Shown here: one piece after another, positions 33,061 to 45,190 of the stretch | Layout of the letters: each line of letters begins with the position of its first letter | Position numbering within the stretch: the stretch's first letter is position 1 | From: Dolomedes plantarius | Taxonomy: Eukaryota; Arthropoda; Arachnida; Araneae; Dolomedidae | Direction of reading: 5' to 3' | Length of the DNA stretch: 64,000 nucleotides | Assembly (NCBI GenBank): GCA_907164885.2 | Contig: OU015490.1 | Span: forward strand, 13,273,466-13,337,465 | The notes under the pieces: generated by a model | What the model was told of the DNA's origin: nothing | What the model saw: the letters and a program-made list of their open reading frames with translations, nothing else | The model's database searches: none | Made by a program: the position numbers and the translations under genes

Positions 33061-35839
33061 TCTAGTATGCAGATTTGGAAGGTATCACCCCAGACCCACC
33101 GATGTTAGCAGAGTGTGATGTTAAAAGATTCATCGGCGAAGGTATTGTGCAGTCTTTTATTGATCCCTAATGAATGTGTATGTATCGTGCCTCTCATCCT
33201 AAGGTCAATTTTGCTATGAGTAAAATATATGATGCTGAATTAAATGAATATACTTAAAATGATTCTAGGGTACCTCACATCTTAAATAAATAATCGATAG
33301 GAATATAATATATGCATGATTGATGTATGCATAACAGTAATTATTAAGTAAATACTAGAAGTTGCAATTATGAATTATATATGTATGTGTGAACTTTCAA
33401 TAAATTCATCTATTATTAAGCAATCAGATAATCTGGGATTTCTACAAACACAACGCATGATACTAAATGTTTTCTTTTTGGTTGGTCAAACAGATAGTAA
33501 TGAGTTAATTAATAGTTTGGCAATACACTCCAAATGAACTACCGTGACCAATATGATATGCGATCACAAATAATACACAAACTATTATAGTTGGTCACAT
33601 GACCTAAATTTTATATGTATTTAATATTTGGTCCAAGAATATTTCTCCTTCTATATTTTATATGTCGTCATATAAAAGCTAGGACAGACAGAGAAATTTT
33701 AAAAGCAATGTATATTATTCTATCTCTTTTCTCTACTTTTTGTTTCATGGACTTAACCGATTTGGCAAGCTAGCAGCTCAATTAAACATTAGTCAACCTC
33801 AAAAAGATATTTTTCTGTTTCGTCCCTTTTTTACAAACCTGTCTCAAAAAAGAAAAAAAAAATCATTAAAGAGCCTTCTAGAAACGCACCATCACTTGAA
33901 AATTACTCTTTTCTTCAATTGATTTTGTAATTTCTCTAACAATATTTAAAACAAATAACTTGTAAATTAAGTTTCTAGAGTAGAATAAATAAAATATTGA
34001 AGTTTAGTATTTTTTCTACAAGTAAACAATTATTATATTTATGAATGATAATTTTTCCAAATAAACAGACCGAAATGAATAAACTAATTCTTTTTTTTTA
34101 ATTTTCCGCCTTCAAGCACAAACCAAAAAAATAATTTCTGCAATTACCGAAAAATCTTTTGTGTCGAAAACAAATCGAATTGCTACCATTTAAAAAACAC
34201 ATAAATTCCTATTTCTTTTTTACATAATTAAAAAATAAGTTTTTATACCCTTTAGTAATATAATAAAGTACGATATATTTTTTATGCGGCCTTAATTTGG
34301 AAGAAATGGAAAATATGCAAAATACTTTTATCGTAATTTTCAGCTTAGACAATTTTTTTTCTCCGGTTCCTATTTTTTCACTCAGATATTAGAGTTACAA
34401 GTGAGAACTATTTGTGGGAATTTACTGATTGAATGGAATTTCTAGAGACAATGCATTTCATTCGAGAAATAGTGTTATTCAGGAAATAATATCTGCGACT
34501 TTGTAGTAACATATTTTTATGAGGTTGAAATATTTTATTTTGTAAAATACAGTTTGTTCTCTGTTGCATCAAAAATTAGTCCTACGATTCCTGAGTTAGA
34601 GTAATGACTGAAAACTAAAAATGACTGGGTGACTGATAAAGTTCAAGGCATTTAGTCGTACGGTCGTTTTAATTTGGGGTCCTTTGATTACTAATTCTTT
34701 TCTACTATGTTCGATCACGACTTGAAATAACTCATTCTGGCGTCAGTGATTCAGTGAACACTCAATGAAACTCTTGAACTGAATCTATTCTATTTAATTG
34801 AATCATTGACTACTCTAAGAGCTATATACAAATTTACAATTCATAAATACAATGTCATAAATTTCTTCCGACAAAAGAGTAAAATTCATACCTCGTGACA
34901 TACGTTTTAGTATGATGCAGACCGAGATACGGTCACAAATAATACCTGACACTTCTTTTTACGAGCCAATTAGAAAATTGCATAAATAATTTTGTAATAT
35001 GACACAATAAATTAAAAGTTGCTTATGCCATTCGGTAAATCGTCGGTAAATGACGTCATATAAGACAAAATTAACATATTTCATCTAGCAAAGAAGAGAC
35101 GTTAAATGCATCGTGTTGTTGCCACAAAAATTAAACAAATTATCAATAAACAATATTTAACAAAATTACTATAAAGTTTGACACTAAAAAAAGGACAAAT
35201 TCATCTTATGAAAAACCCTCAAGGTTAAAATCCCCCATAATATGCAAAATAAATATTTAATTATAATTTCGGAAGCATACCGCCGGTTTCTACTTTAAGA
35301 TACATTATTTTTTTTCTCTGGGCATTGCAAGTCTCATGAAGAAAGCGGCAGCTGAATACCTTCAAAATTAGAATTAAGTGTTTATTTGTTCTGTTATTGT
35401 CATAAAAGTACTGACAATTTAGGGAATTTTAATGGTTTAAAAGTAAGTAACTGATTGGACATTATGAAATGAAATGGCGAGTTCTAGTTTAAGAAACAAC
35501 GTTTCTTAAACTTATGGCAAATAAGTGGTTAGTACAGAATTCAAAATATTAAATAGGGGCTTAATTATTTTTAAATTAAAACACGAATAACTATATGTTA
35601 GAGGGATATAAGAAGCAGATTCATAAACATAGCCGCCATTACTATTACCAAATTATTTTAGTAAACTGAGGAAAAGATTACATTTTATTTTCTTCCACTT
35701 CCTCTTTACACAGAGAGTCCGTCATTAAATACAAGGCCGGAGAAAACTTTGTTTCTTACGCATCTATAAAGTAAATTATCTTATGCAGAGGGTAGGGCTA
35801 AGAACTTTTCTCAAATATCCTTCTATCAGATGTGATAGA
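33061..35839. other. AT-rich spacer
   Basis: No gene, RNA or TE end recognised on either strand. Confidence 0.4.
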
Positions 35840-36905
35840 CCAAGCTTTTTCTCGAAGCCCGTTCCACCGAAGGTGTATCAAAAACTGTCACTTGTACTAT
35901 TTGCGGTTGTAGATAACAGCCCTTTTACTCGAAGCCTCATTCATTGAGAGAGGTATCAAACACTCTTTCACTCGAAGCATCTTCTGCCGAAGTTGTTAAC
36001 CCTTCAGCGGGCGCGCCAATTTTTGGAACACGCAGGCGCGTGTTGCATAAAGTGCAACGTCTCTTTCAACCTTGATTATTCCTTTCATAATAAACTTTCT
36101 TTTTTCAAATTGAAAATAATAATTTTGCGTTTTATGATAACATATAAAATGTTGATAATATTGAGATGTATTTATAATTAAAGGCCAAAGAATGCAGATA
36201 CAATCGCCTTATTTCAAAACTGTCTGGTTTAATGCATCTAAGGATAACTTGCGAATTGATTCCTATTATGTCCAAAATTCTAAAAAACAATGAGATTGTC
36301 CATCTTCTTTATATGCGGAATACAGAGTAATAGCTGCACATTTTATCTACTACATCAACTCATAATTTTGTCGTATTGCAATCCAGTATAATCGCTGGTG
36401 TACCACTGTTAAATCACGACTAACATTGAATGGAAAGGAATACACGGGTAAGAATATCAGATCTGCATTAGAAAGGGTGTATATATAAATAGAAACTGCT
36501 TAAAACATTCAAACCTTACTTGTAAATACAAACCATTCAAAATTACGAAAATGTGGCACTTTGTACACGGGCGCGTCGCTGAAGGGTTAATAAATCCTCT
36601 TTCACTCAAAGTATTTACTATAGCATGTGGCAGTAAAACTCTTTCACTCGAGGCATCTCCCATCGAAAGTGATGGCAAAAGATGCTATACTCGAAGCATC
36701 TTCCGTTGTAGTAAGAAGATTACTTTCTTTCGAAGAATCTGACATCGGAGATGGCAGTAAAAAGACCTTCAGTGAAAGCGTTACCATGAAAGGTAGTAGC
36801 AAAAGATCTTTCAGTTAGATCTTTCTGCCAGATCTTTTAATTGTACTATCTTTTCCTGGAAGTATGTGTCAATGTTACCATCTTTTCATGGAAGTAGCAG
36901 CAAAG
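35840..36905. repeat. Diverged minisatellite, roughly 45-base unit, interrupted by a MITE
   Basis: Repeated cores read CTTTCACTCGAAGCATCTTC, then NGNNGAAGTNGTNGCAAAA, at about 35845, 35920, 35965, 36600, 36645, 36690, 36730 and 36770. More diverged units extend to about 36905 (ATCTTTTCATGGAAGTAGCAG). The piggyBac-type MITE at 35996-36590 sits inside the array at a TTAA. Confidence 0.82.
35996..36590. mobile_element. piggyBac-type MITE, copy 2 (opposite orientation to copy 1)
   Basis: TTAACCCTTCAGCGGGCGCG at the left and the inverse of TTAACCCTTCAGCGACGCGC at the right. The 595-bp interior aligns in reverse with the 10108-10705 copy over most of its length. The flanking array shows the empty site was a TTAA within a repeat unit. 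Confidence 0.9.
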
Positions 36906-37740
36906 ACTTTAACTTGTTGCACGTTTCACTGAATAAATAATCCAACAGAGATAGATAAAAATAATACGAATAAAGACAAGAAACAAACAGAAATCAAGCA
37001 CTCTGGGCATCCACGCACCAACGGCAAGATTCTGTATAAGTGCCGGAACTGAACCATAAAACAACAGAGGTAACCGACAGGTCTCGTCATCAGGGAGCCT
37101 GACCATATCAGTTACCTCAAGGGGAACTTTCTGAATAGGATGCAGGTAAGCCCAAAAAATATCCCAAGGCCCCGAGTCCCCCAAGGAAGTAATAAGTCAA
37201 AAAGAAAATGAAAAGACAAACACAATTTTATTTATTTTTTTCATTATGGGGATATGAAGCTTCTGCGCTATCCTCTATTGAAAATGTTTTCTTTGCAGGA
37301 TATGTTTTATGTTAAAGTGATTTAGCAGTCTATGCTTGAATTTTAATTTTTGTTTATTTCTATTGTTTATATTTTACGTTTCACTGAAGTTATAGAACTT
37401 AAAGCATCTCAATATAAGTCATAAGGGTTGCAACCTTGTTATTTTCCGTGTTACTCTCGTGGGAGTATTGTATATTGGTACCGTGTTACTCTATTGGGAG
37501 GAAGTAAATGTCATTAGACTTTTCAAAGCTCATCCCTGAGAGGATAGAATTTTTTTCCTTCTATTTATCCTTCGCATACATGTTAAGTTCTACAATTCTT
37601 CGTCAAGCATTCTTCTTTCTCTTCCCATAACTGGGTCAGTTACAGATTTCGGATCAGATTAACCTGTACATTCATTGCACTAGTTTTTCTTTACCAGATT
37701 ACTGAGTCTTTTACAGTTTGTAATGTCATCCCATTGCGTC
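36906..37740. other. Spacer without recognised gene
   Basis: Includes a GC-richer patch at 36990-37190 whose minus strand is open for 91 codons (GDSGPWDIFWAYLHPIQKVP) but is not recognised. Confidence 0.35.
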
Positions 37741-37749
37741 ATATATATA

Positions 37750-37827
<78 letters not shown>
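37741..37827. repeat. (TA)n microsatellite
   Basis: About 87 bases of TA alternation, bounded on both sides by the short direct repeat TTGCGTCATATATA (about 37734 and 37827). The tract therefore appears inside a duplicated GCGTCATA. Confidence 0.93.
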
Positions 37828-37829
<2 letters not shown>

Positions 37830-40120
37830 CGTCATATATACATTAGATTTGGACCTTCAGAACTCACAAGCCGCAAATTTGCTTTATTCCCCATGTGGGG
37901 ACTTTCTGTAGTCTTTTCATACGTGGCCTTTGTATATTTTCTTGCAACTGCCTTCGTCGCTGTTTATATTTTCTGTACGACCCCGTCATTTTTACAACCC
38001 CCTATAATTATACATACAACTGTCCGACTTAATGTTAGTCCCAGCGTCGCCATTAATACACATTCCCTTTAATTAGGCAATTCAATTAAAAGTTTGTCAT
38101 ATGCTTTAGTTCATTATATTTTAAGTACCCCGAGTGTGCTCTACGCGAATTATATCAAGGGAAATATTCTGAATTATTTCTCTTTTTCTTCCAACTTTCT
38201 CTACTTCTGGTGCTAATATTTTCTGTTTAAAATTCAGTTCATTATCATCAGTGGAGATTAGTCTATCGCAAAATAAGTGCTTTCAAAATTCATTTACGTA
38301 TAATGATCCGAAATATTTGATTATTAAGCATAGAAAATAAGTCCAATGGAGGTAATTAAAGTGTATATAGGGTGTTGAAAGCTATTAAATAAGCTGACAA
38401 AATTGTTTAGTTTAATATTTGAGTAAAATAATAGTAGATAAATATCCCATAACATTTTTCTATAGTCAAATTTTTAATGAATTATTGTTTTTTTCTAAGT
38501 TGTGTACTTAAACTATATTCGCATTACTGATAAGTCTAGTAATTAATTATGAAATATTGCATTATTTATTTAGTGATAATCGTGAAAGATTAGCTCATTG
38601 CTATTGTATAGACATTTCCCTCCATTCCTCTCACCGTAGATGAAGACCAAACACTGTTTCCACGGCTTAATCTGCAGCATGGAAATGATGCACTCATTGA
38701 TAATATTTTCTACGAGAAACATATTACGTTGCATTCTAAGAGAAATGCTCATTCAACAATAACAAGTGATCCAATGTTTAGTTGAGTTCTACACTTTAAC
38801 ACTTTCATTATTTCTGTCAATTTTTACATAAATACTATCAGTTAACATATAGAATGGTACTGAAGATGCAATATATAAAAAACTTTCGTTGGAGTAATTA
38901 AATGTAATTCAAATTGTTATCCAGCAATGTATTTTATAATGAAATTTTTTTTAAGTTCGTGCATATGGAATCATACATCTTTATCATAGAGATCATCATT
39001 ATATTTCTAAATGACATTACTAAATGACATTATAATTCTCAAGTAAGACTATCATTGTCAATTCATATATTTGAGTTATATATAATTTGTAATTCTCTGA
39101 AAATATTTATTTTGTACTAATAGTGCATTTACAACTTTAAATTAAAATGACCTCAGAACGAATATTTTATGAGCAAATTCTAATTGTCTATTTTTTTATT
39201 AAGTAAACATTATAAAATTTAATAGTTATATATTATAAAATTTAGTAATTTAATAATTTATAGAATTTAATAAATTTAATCAAGAAATTAAATATTTCTA
39301 AATTAAATTATAAATTTCAACTAAGAAAATATTTTTTCGCTACAATTTTGTTTTAATTTCCGATTTTCTCGGAAAATATCTAATCATACATTTTAAGAAT
39401 TACATCTGACACACATTTGAAATATTGATATAATGGTAAATTTTATTATATGAATGCCTATGATATCTTCATTATAGTATGAATACCTATGGTATCTTCA
39501 TTTTTAAGGAACCAACACCTTTGTATGGTAATATTTTTTTGAAAAATGCAGTTCATTTATGAATAAATATTATGTAACTTCATTTATAAATTGCTGTAAA
39601 GAAAGTTTTTTTTTTAATCTCTAAAATGGTACTTTGATGTAAAATTTACATTCAATACAGTATTTTATTGTTTCATTACATTACTGATTTAAGATCATTA
39701 CATTTCTACTTCCCTAAAGCATGTTACGTAATTTAAACCAATTAGTAATGCATCATTTTTGCAAGAAGTATTTTTCAGCATCATATTTCGCGCAACTCAT
39801 TAAAGAAAAATATAAATTAAAAAGAATATATACCAAAACAAACCATTTTTAATTCATTGTATAAATGTGCTACTATAATGGAAACCATTATAAAATTGTA
39901 ATTTTATTCGGTTTCAATAAGTGGGTATCTCCCTTAATCGGATACCTTAAAGTAATTTGGGGAAATTTGAATCCTAGTGTATGAAATTGGGGAAAAATAT
40001 TAATTGAAAAACATCTGTAAGGCTTCAGTAAAGGGTCAAATGTGAAAGGGAAAATTTTTTGGGAGGAAGTATGGTAAAGTGAACGTCATTTGTAGGTACA
40101 AAATTATGCTTTTACCCATT
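37828..40120. other. AT-rich spacer with an orphan MITE-like tip
   Basis: No gene recognised. TCGGATACCTTAA near 39939-39953 matches the right tip of MITE family 1, but no left tip or interior could be aligned, so it may be a decayed copy or chance. Confidence 0.4.
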
Positions 40121-41412
40121 TAAGACTGGCGTTACGAAAACGCAACATTAATTTCTGTATTTTTTAAAGGTATGTTCAAAATTTTGTACGTCTGAAGTAA
40201 CATTTTTATTTTATTCTCTATACTTCAATTGATCATAATAATTTTTTTGTTTCCTCATTTTCCCACTTTTAGCACTTGCAAAAAATTGTTTTTTTCTGGT
40301 GTTTTGAAAGGGAAAAAAATGACTATTTTAAAATAATAACCTTAGATAGTAGCACATGTTAAATTTCCGATTTGATGCTTGTTCCGAGTTTACTAGAGAC
40401 TAAAGAACAAAATGGCTTCAACAGATAAATTATAATTTTTGTTTTTATGTATCTAAATTCATATTTTTAAAAATGTTGCGAAAACGCAACATCAGTCCAA
40501 AGTGTATTACTTATTTCCAATGTGTTTTATTAGTGCTGCCTAGTTTTTCATGCAGTAAATTGGTATTGTTTGCATTTCGGATATGTTTGTTTGTAGAAAA
40601 AAGCGATTTTTGACATTGGAAGAGACATTGGAGTATTTTCATGGGCTAGATGATGATATTTCAGAATCGTCCTCAACAGAAGCTAATGAGGAACCATAAT
40701 TCGTCATTATCCCTCCAGATCCAGATGTTTTGACGGATGAAGTAGCTATTGATGATAATATTTTATGTGAAAATGTCGAATCACCTAAAGACATTGCATG
40801 TGAAATCGACATTTTTTTTTAATAAATGTAAAAGTAAGCAATATAGTAAGAAAAAGGAGCATATTGTATGGGAAAAATGGAGACTCTACATGGATGCAAT
40901 GAATTCTAAAATAAGTTTATTAGAGTTTAAGAGATCTATATCTTTGAGAGAGCCATATCTTTGATAAAAAGGCTTGAAGAAATGCAGATGAATTCTGTTT
41001 TACCTAAAATTTTACATATTGGAAGACCATCTTCAATTCAAAATATAATTCTCAACAAAACTCGGAAAAACCATATGGGCCATATTATTACTAAAAATAG
41101 TGAAAATAAACAAAAAAATGTAAACACTGCAAAAGTCAAACAATTTCTGTATGAAATAAGTGTAATGTACCTCTTGATGCTAAATGTTTCAAAGATTTTT
41201 AAAAAATTTATAATTTTAAATTTTTATATTTTTAAAATTTTTATACCGCTTTGGACTGATGTTGCGAAAACGCAACATTTTGTAACTCTCGTAAAAATAA
41301 ATTTAATTTTATGGAAACAACTTTTTTGTGTAATCAATGTTCTAAGAAGTGTTAAAAAACTGTTTGGTGCATTTCCAATAAAGGAAACATGGAGCGGTCC
41401 TAAATGGGTTAA
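40121..41412 (+). mobile_element. Internally deleted piggyBac element
   Basis: The left tip TTTACCCATTTAAGACTGG and the inverse of the right tip TTAACCCATTTAGGACCGC match after TTAA (left TTAA decayed to TTTA), with the CCC start typical of piggyBac. Inside are the N-terminus and the C-terminal cysteine-rich end of a piggyBac transposase with the catalytic middle missing. A palindrome, ATGTTGCGAAAACGCAACAT, occurs near 40473 and 41258, with a close variant near 40134, resembling subterminal binding repeats. Confidence 0.8.
40583..41210 (+). pseudogene. piggyBac transposase remnant: N-terminus and cysteine-rich C-terminus
   Basis: From the ATG at 40583 the frame reads MFVCRKKRFLTLEETLEYF, an acidic Ser-rich stretch and, after a TAA at 40697-40699, FVIIPPDPDVLTDEVAIDDN then DIACEIDIFF. 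This order matches the N-terminal region of piggyBac transposases. After a jump in frame, the end of the remnant includes KILHIGRPSSI and NHMGHIITKN. In the next frame, CKHCKSQT...NKCNVPLDAKCFKDF is the C-terminal cysteine-rich domain that binds the ends. The roughly 350-residue DDD core is absent. The protein cannot be active, but the element shows that a piggyBac lineage once colonised this genome. Confidence 0.72.
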
Positions 41413-42639
41413 AATCAAAATTCATAGTTATATAATGCTTTCTTCTTAATGTAAGATAATTATAATTTTATAGGATTTTATATATTACTCCTGTTATCAG
41501 AAGATGCACGATTCTGTTAAAAAATAAATAATACTAAAATTAGTTATATTAATAAATTTCTTATTTAAGAAAAAAAATTAAAAATAATTAAATAACAACT
41601 TATTGAAACATATCCCTGTATATAAATCATAAACTAAATTTATGCGTATGCTATGATGTGTAATTATGTATCTCCCTACTGATAATTACCTCCGCTATAG
41701 TTCGCATCAATATCCCTATGGGTATTTGACAATCAGTTTCCAGTCATCAGCGTCCATTTTCCAGGATATTAACACACAATCATCTAATTATGCATCTCCA
41801 TGATGAATCCCCTTTTATCCTTTTTTACAGGTTATATAATTTTAAAAGCTCACACCTTTTTATTATGTTAAGGTCACAGCCAGTAATATGTATATTGTTA
41901 AACGATCATACTTGGAGCCTTTGACCAGGGTATCACAGAAATAATCGGCGTTACAACATTAATTTAATTTAAACATGGGTTAAAATTTTCAAAATCAGAC
42001 TCAGTGATTTTATATTTGTTTACTAGTTAAAAAAAATTCATATTAGAAGATTGAGGATAAAATTTGACAAAACGAAAAACGAAATAATCAAAGTAAGCCA
42101 ATGCATTCTCTTACATTCAAGATGCTGAAACTAATATGGTTTCCTTTATTATTTTATAAATGCTTTGCGACTATTCATATTTATAATTTCACTAATAATT
42201 TCACCAATAAAATTCAGCTGTGTCTTCAATACCAATGTGTAGTACCAATGTGTAGTAAACCGTTCAGTCTTTCCCGGTATATTGTTGGATGATTGAAGTT
42301 TTTGGTTTCATTTCAGACACCCTTTCTACCTTTGTTTCTTGAATTTTGTAAATACACAGAAGAAAATTTGGATATGGTCTTAAAGTCAAAATTATGTAAA
42401 CATCTTCCCTTTTTTAAAACAATATAGCGTTTTATAGTAAATTTCATGAAGTTTTCTTCATTTCTTCATATTTCTTCCCTTTTCCTAACAGTTTCATGCT
42501 TCCATTTCCTTCAAGTAGTTTTTAATAAATAAAATATAAAACCTACAGCGTTGGACAAGAGCCAAATGACGCTCTTTGATCCATCTCTCTGTTAAGGCAT
42601 TCCTTTCGGCTTTAAATCAGTCGAAGTTTCGAAACAAAT
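41413..42639. other. AT-rich spacer
   Basis: Nothing recognised. Confidence 0.4.
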
Positions 42640-43500
42640 TTATGTTCCTATTTATCGTTTTAAGCCAGAATTCTCCACTTTAGCATCCCGGCAATAAGAA
42701 AATTTCGTCTTTCATTGAATACCCTTCTAAGAACCCATAAAAAGCCCGAAACCTACGTTCAAGGTTACAAGGTACGCTAAAGGTGTATATATATATTCAG
42801 TTGGTAATACACATCAGGGCTTTCTCAAAACATTTGTCATCTTCAGACAGGCTTAAATTTGTACCACCAAGTGTGATAGACAATGGTTCTTTCCGAACTA
42901 GGTTTTGTGATTGCCCTCTGTCAGTTATATGTAAATTTTTAGAGAAGTTCCGAATTTGAAATCACTTTCTCTGCTATGTATCCATTGGCTATGCCTTGCT
43001 AAGGAGCATATAAGAAGGTTGCGCCCTAGATCCAAGCCTACCAAGAACGCTGGAGGTGAATATATTCGTATCTGTAACCTTCCAGCAGGGTATGCTCTAT
43101 ACATGTAGTCATCTTCAAGAACTCTAAATTTTGTACTAGAATTTATGATAAACGATAGTTCTTCCCGAGTTATTTCGCTGTACTTTGTCATTCACCAGTA
43201 AAAAATTACAGAAATTCCTCATCTGAAGTCCCCTTTCTGTCCAGCGAACTCATCGGCCATTCCTGGTTAAGGCCCGGTGCACACGAGCGATCCGGTGTCG
43301 TTGCGGTCCGGTGAGTCGGTTAGTTTAACTCTATGTACTGCCTGATCGCAACTGCGGTGCCGCAACGACATCGGAACGCTCGTGTGCACCGAGCCTAAGG
43401 AGTTCATATCCCGAGTGAAACAGTGTCCAAGTCTGCCGAGAAGTGTACACATATTTTCAAGTAGTGGCACCTCAAACTTAATCAGTTCTTGTTTGCTGCA
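42640..43500. repeat. Diverged tandem repeat, about 270-base unit, 2-3 copies
   Basis: GTCATCTTCAGACAGGCTTAAATTTGTAC at 42834 (first 20 bases shown by position) corresponds to GTCATCTTCAAGAACTCTAA at 43108. Likewise AGTTCCGAATTTGAAATCAC at 42945 corresponds to AATTCCTCATCTGAAGTCCC at 43211. Spacing is about 265-272 bases. The minus-strand open frame 42925-43191 lies in one unit and is not conserved in the others. Confidence 0.75.
43268..43400. mobile_element. Small foldback insertion with 5-bp direct repeats
   Basis: Arms CCCGGTGCACACGAGCGATC and the inverse of the right arm (CTCGGTGCACACGAGCGTTC) pair over about 35 bases with three mismatches. TAAGG flanks both sides (43268-43272, 43396-43400). 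The neighbouring repeat unit has the uninterrupted sequence GCTAAGGAGCATAT, so the empty site is visible. The tips resemble those of the palindromic element at 63694 (GTGCACACG versus CTGCACACG). Confidence 0.8.
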
Positions 43501-43588
43501 CATTTTTGTATGTACTTCATACGATCGTATTAGTTGTTTTATATCATTATAAAAAACAATAATATTATTTATTTTAAGTTATTAATTA

Positions 43589-44398
43589 GCTCATCCAGAA
43601 AGTAAGTACCATTTGAGTATTAAAAAAGATTAGCAATTTGTTTCCATTTGTATTTTATTACATAAAAATATACACACCTTAATACTTTTCGACATATTCA
43701 CCATGCGAATTAAGGCAGGTGTCATATCTTGGCACTAATTGAAACATACACGCTTCTTAAAATTCGGCTGCTAGCTATCTGAACCAATTCTGGACGTTTA
43801 TCTTGATCTCATTATCACTTGCAAAGTGCTGACCGGCAAGAAATTTCTTCAGATGAGAAAACAAATGGAAGTCGGTTGGAGCTAGGTCCGGACTATAAGG
43901 AGGATGACAGAATTGTTCCCAGCGAAATGAATCAACCAGCGTCGTCATTACACATACGGTATGCGGTCGCGCTTTATCATGGACGAGCACAGTACCAGAA
44001 GTCAGTAGTCCAAGCTTTTTGTTCTGTATTGCGCGCCGTAACTTCTTCAATGTCTCACAGTAAGCTGTTGTGCTTCGTTCCATCTAGTCCCCTAACAAAA
44101 TTCCTTGCCAGTCCAAAAAAACGGTGCACATGATTTTTCTGGGTGAGACGATAAATTTCAGAAGGTCGAACATTTCTCGCATTCAAAAACTTGATAACGG
44201 CTCTTATTTCACAGCTGGCGGGCCGATCGATTGTTTTAAACATGATTATCAAACAATGACATCAAACGTTAACGTAATCAAACTAAATGGCTAGGCTAAT
44301 TCGTTCTCGAGTTGAAGAATGTAACTACGCATGCGCGACCTTCTTGCTGACAGATGCGCGGGAGATATGCGCAAACGGTACTTACTTTCTGGATGAGC
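43589..44398 (-). mobile_element. Internally deleted mariner-like element
   Basis: The left tip GCTCATCCAGAAAGTAAGTA and the inverse right tip are identical over about 24 bases, with TA on both sides (43587-43588, 44399-44400). Length is 810 bp against about 1.3 kb for complete elements. N- and C-terminal transposase segments are joined across a deletion. Confidence 0.9.
43775..44252 (-). pseudogene. mariner transposase (DD34D), internal deletion and frameshift
   Basis: Read leftward, the N-terminus includes TIDRPASCEIRAVIKFLNAR and VRPSEIYRL, a mariner HTH. At about 44100-44060 the sequence jumps to the C-terminal third in another frame: LGLLTSGTVLVHDKARPHT with the second catalytic Asp, HPPYSPDLAPTDFHLF with the third Asp (34 residues between them), and LAGQHFASDNEIKINVQNWF. 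The first catalytic Asp and most of the linker are deleted. It cannot encode an active enzyme, but the intact tips could be mobilised by a full-length relative. Confidence 0.87.
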
Positions 44399-44400
44399 TA

Positions 44401-44766
44401 AGTATTTATTTTATTTTAAGTTGTAAATGTTTAAGATAAAATCGGCTGAATTTGTAGGTTTTGCTACGCAGCGCTGTCTTCAGATTGACATTGGCTTGTA
44501 CACGAAAGTGGGGGATGCCGTAATCATTTCGAATTTTATTTCTGACTCGACCATCATTCTAAAAAACAAAAACCTCGTTAAGTTACAGTCCATGATGTCA
44601 AGGTCATAAAGAGGAGACTTCTACACTTTTATTCAATAAAAGTGGGTTCTATAATGGTTTCTAAGAGGTCAGTAAAGATTTTATAAGAATTGAACTAGAT
44701 GTAAATAGTCATCATACGCTAAAATGGCGTAAGAAACTTAATTACGTGCGCGAGTATCGGTCATGT
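44401..44766. other. Spacer without recognised feature
   Basis: Nothing recognised. Confidence 0.4.
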
Positions 44767-45190
44767 TTGTACAGAGTGTCTCCTTCGAGACGGTTGGAGA
44801 GTCAATTTTCACTACTGTCGGTCATCAGTGTTTTGTTTTGTACAGAGTAACTCTCTTAATAGAATTTGAGTGCTTTAGTATCAGGAGTCCCTATTCGGTT
44901 TGGACAAAGTGATTCACCGGAGAGAGATCAAGAACCAGTTTGCATCGCTGCCTTTTTTTTTTGTACAGAGTGACTCAATGAAGAGGATCAGGGACCCAGT
45001 TTGTAATAGTAATAATCCTCGCAAATCTGTTTGTACAAAATGTGTCACTGGAGAGAGTTTTGAAAGCTATTTTCCACCGCTCTCTTGTCTGAATAGAGGG
45101 ATTTACTGGATTCGGGAGCCAATTTGATCAAGTATCGGTAATCATTGTCCTGTTTTGTACAGAGTAACAAATTGGAGAAGGAGCAAGAGT
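44767..45190. repeat. Minisatellite, about 65-base unit, 6-7 diverged copies
   Basis: The core TTTTGTACAGAGTGACTC, followed by NNTGGAGAGGAT and CAGTTTG, recurs at about 44767, 44838, 44899, 44962, 45030 and 45156. A very diverged unit lies near 45090. Non-coding. Confidence 0.85.

Noticed and set aside
39930..39960. Fourth copy of MITE family 1 at TCGGATACCTTAA
   Set aside because: Only a 13-base tip matches; no opposite tip or interior could be aligned, so it is noted but not annotated as a copy.
42925..43191. 88-residue minus-strand frame
   Set aside because: Lies in one unit of a diverged tandem repeat and is not open in the neighbouring unit, so it is probably not coding.
43267..43503. 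78-residue minus-strand frame
   Set aside because: Formed across a foldback insertion and the repeat unit; no family features.
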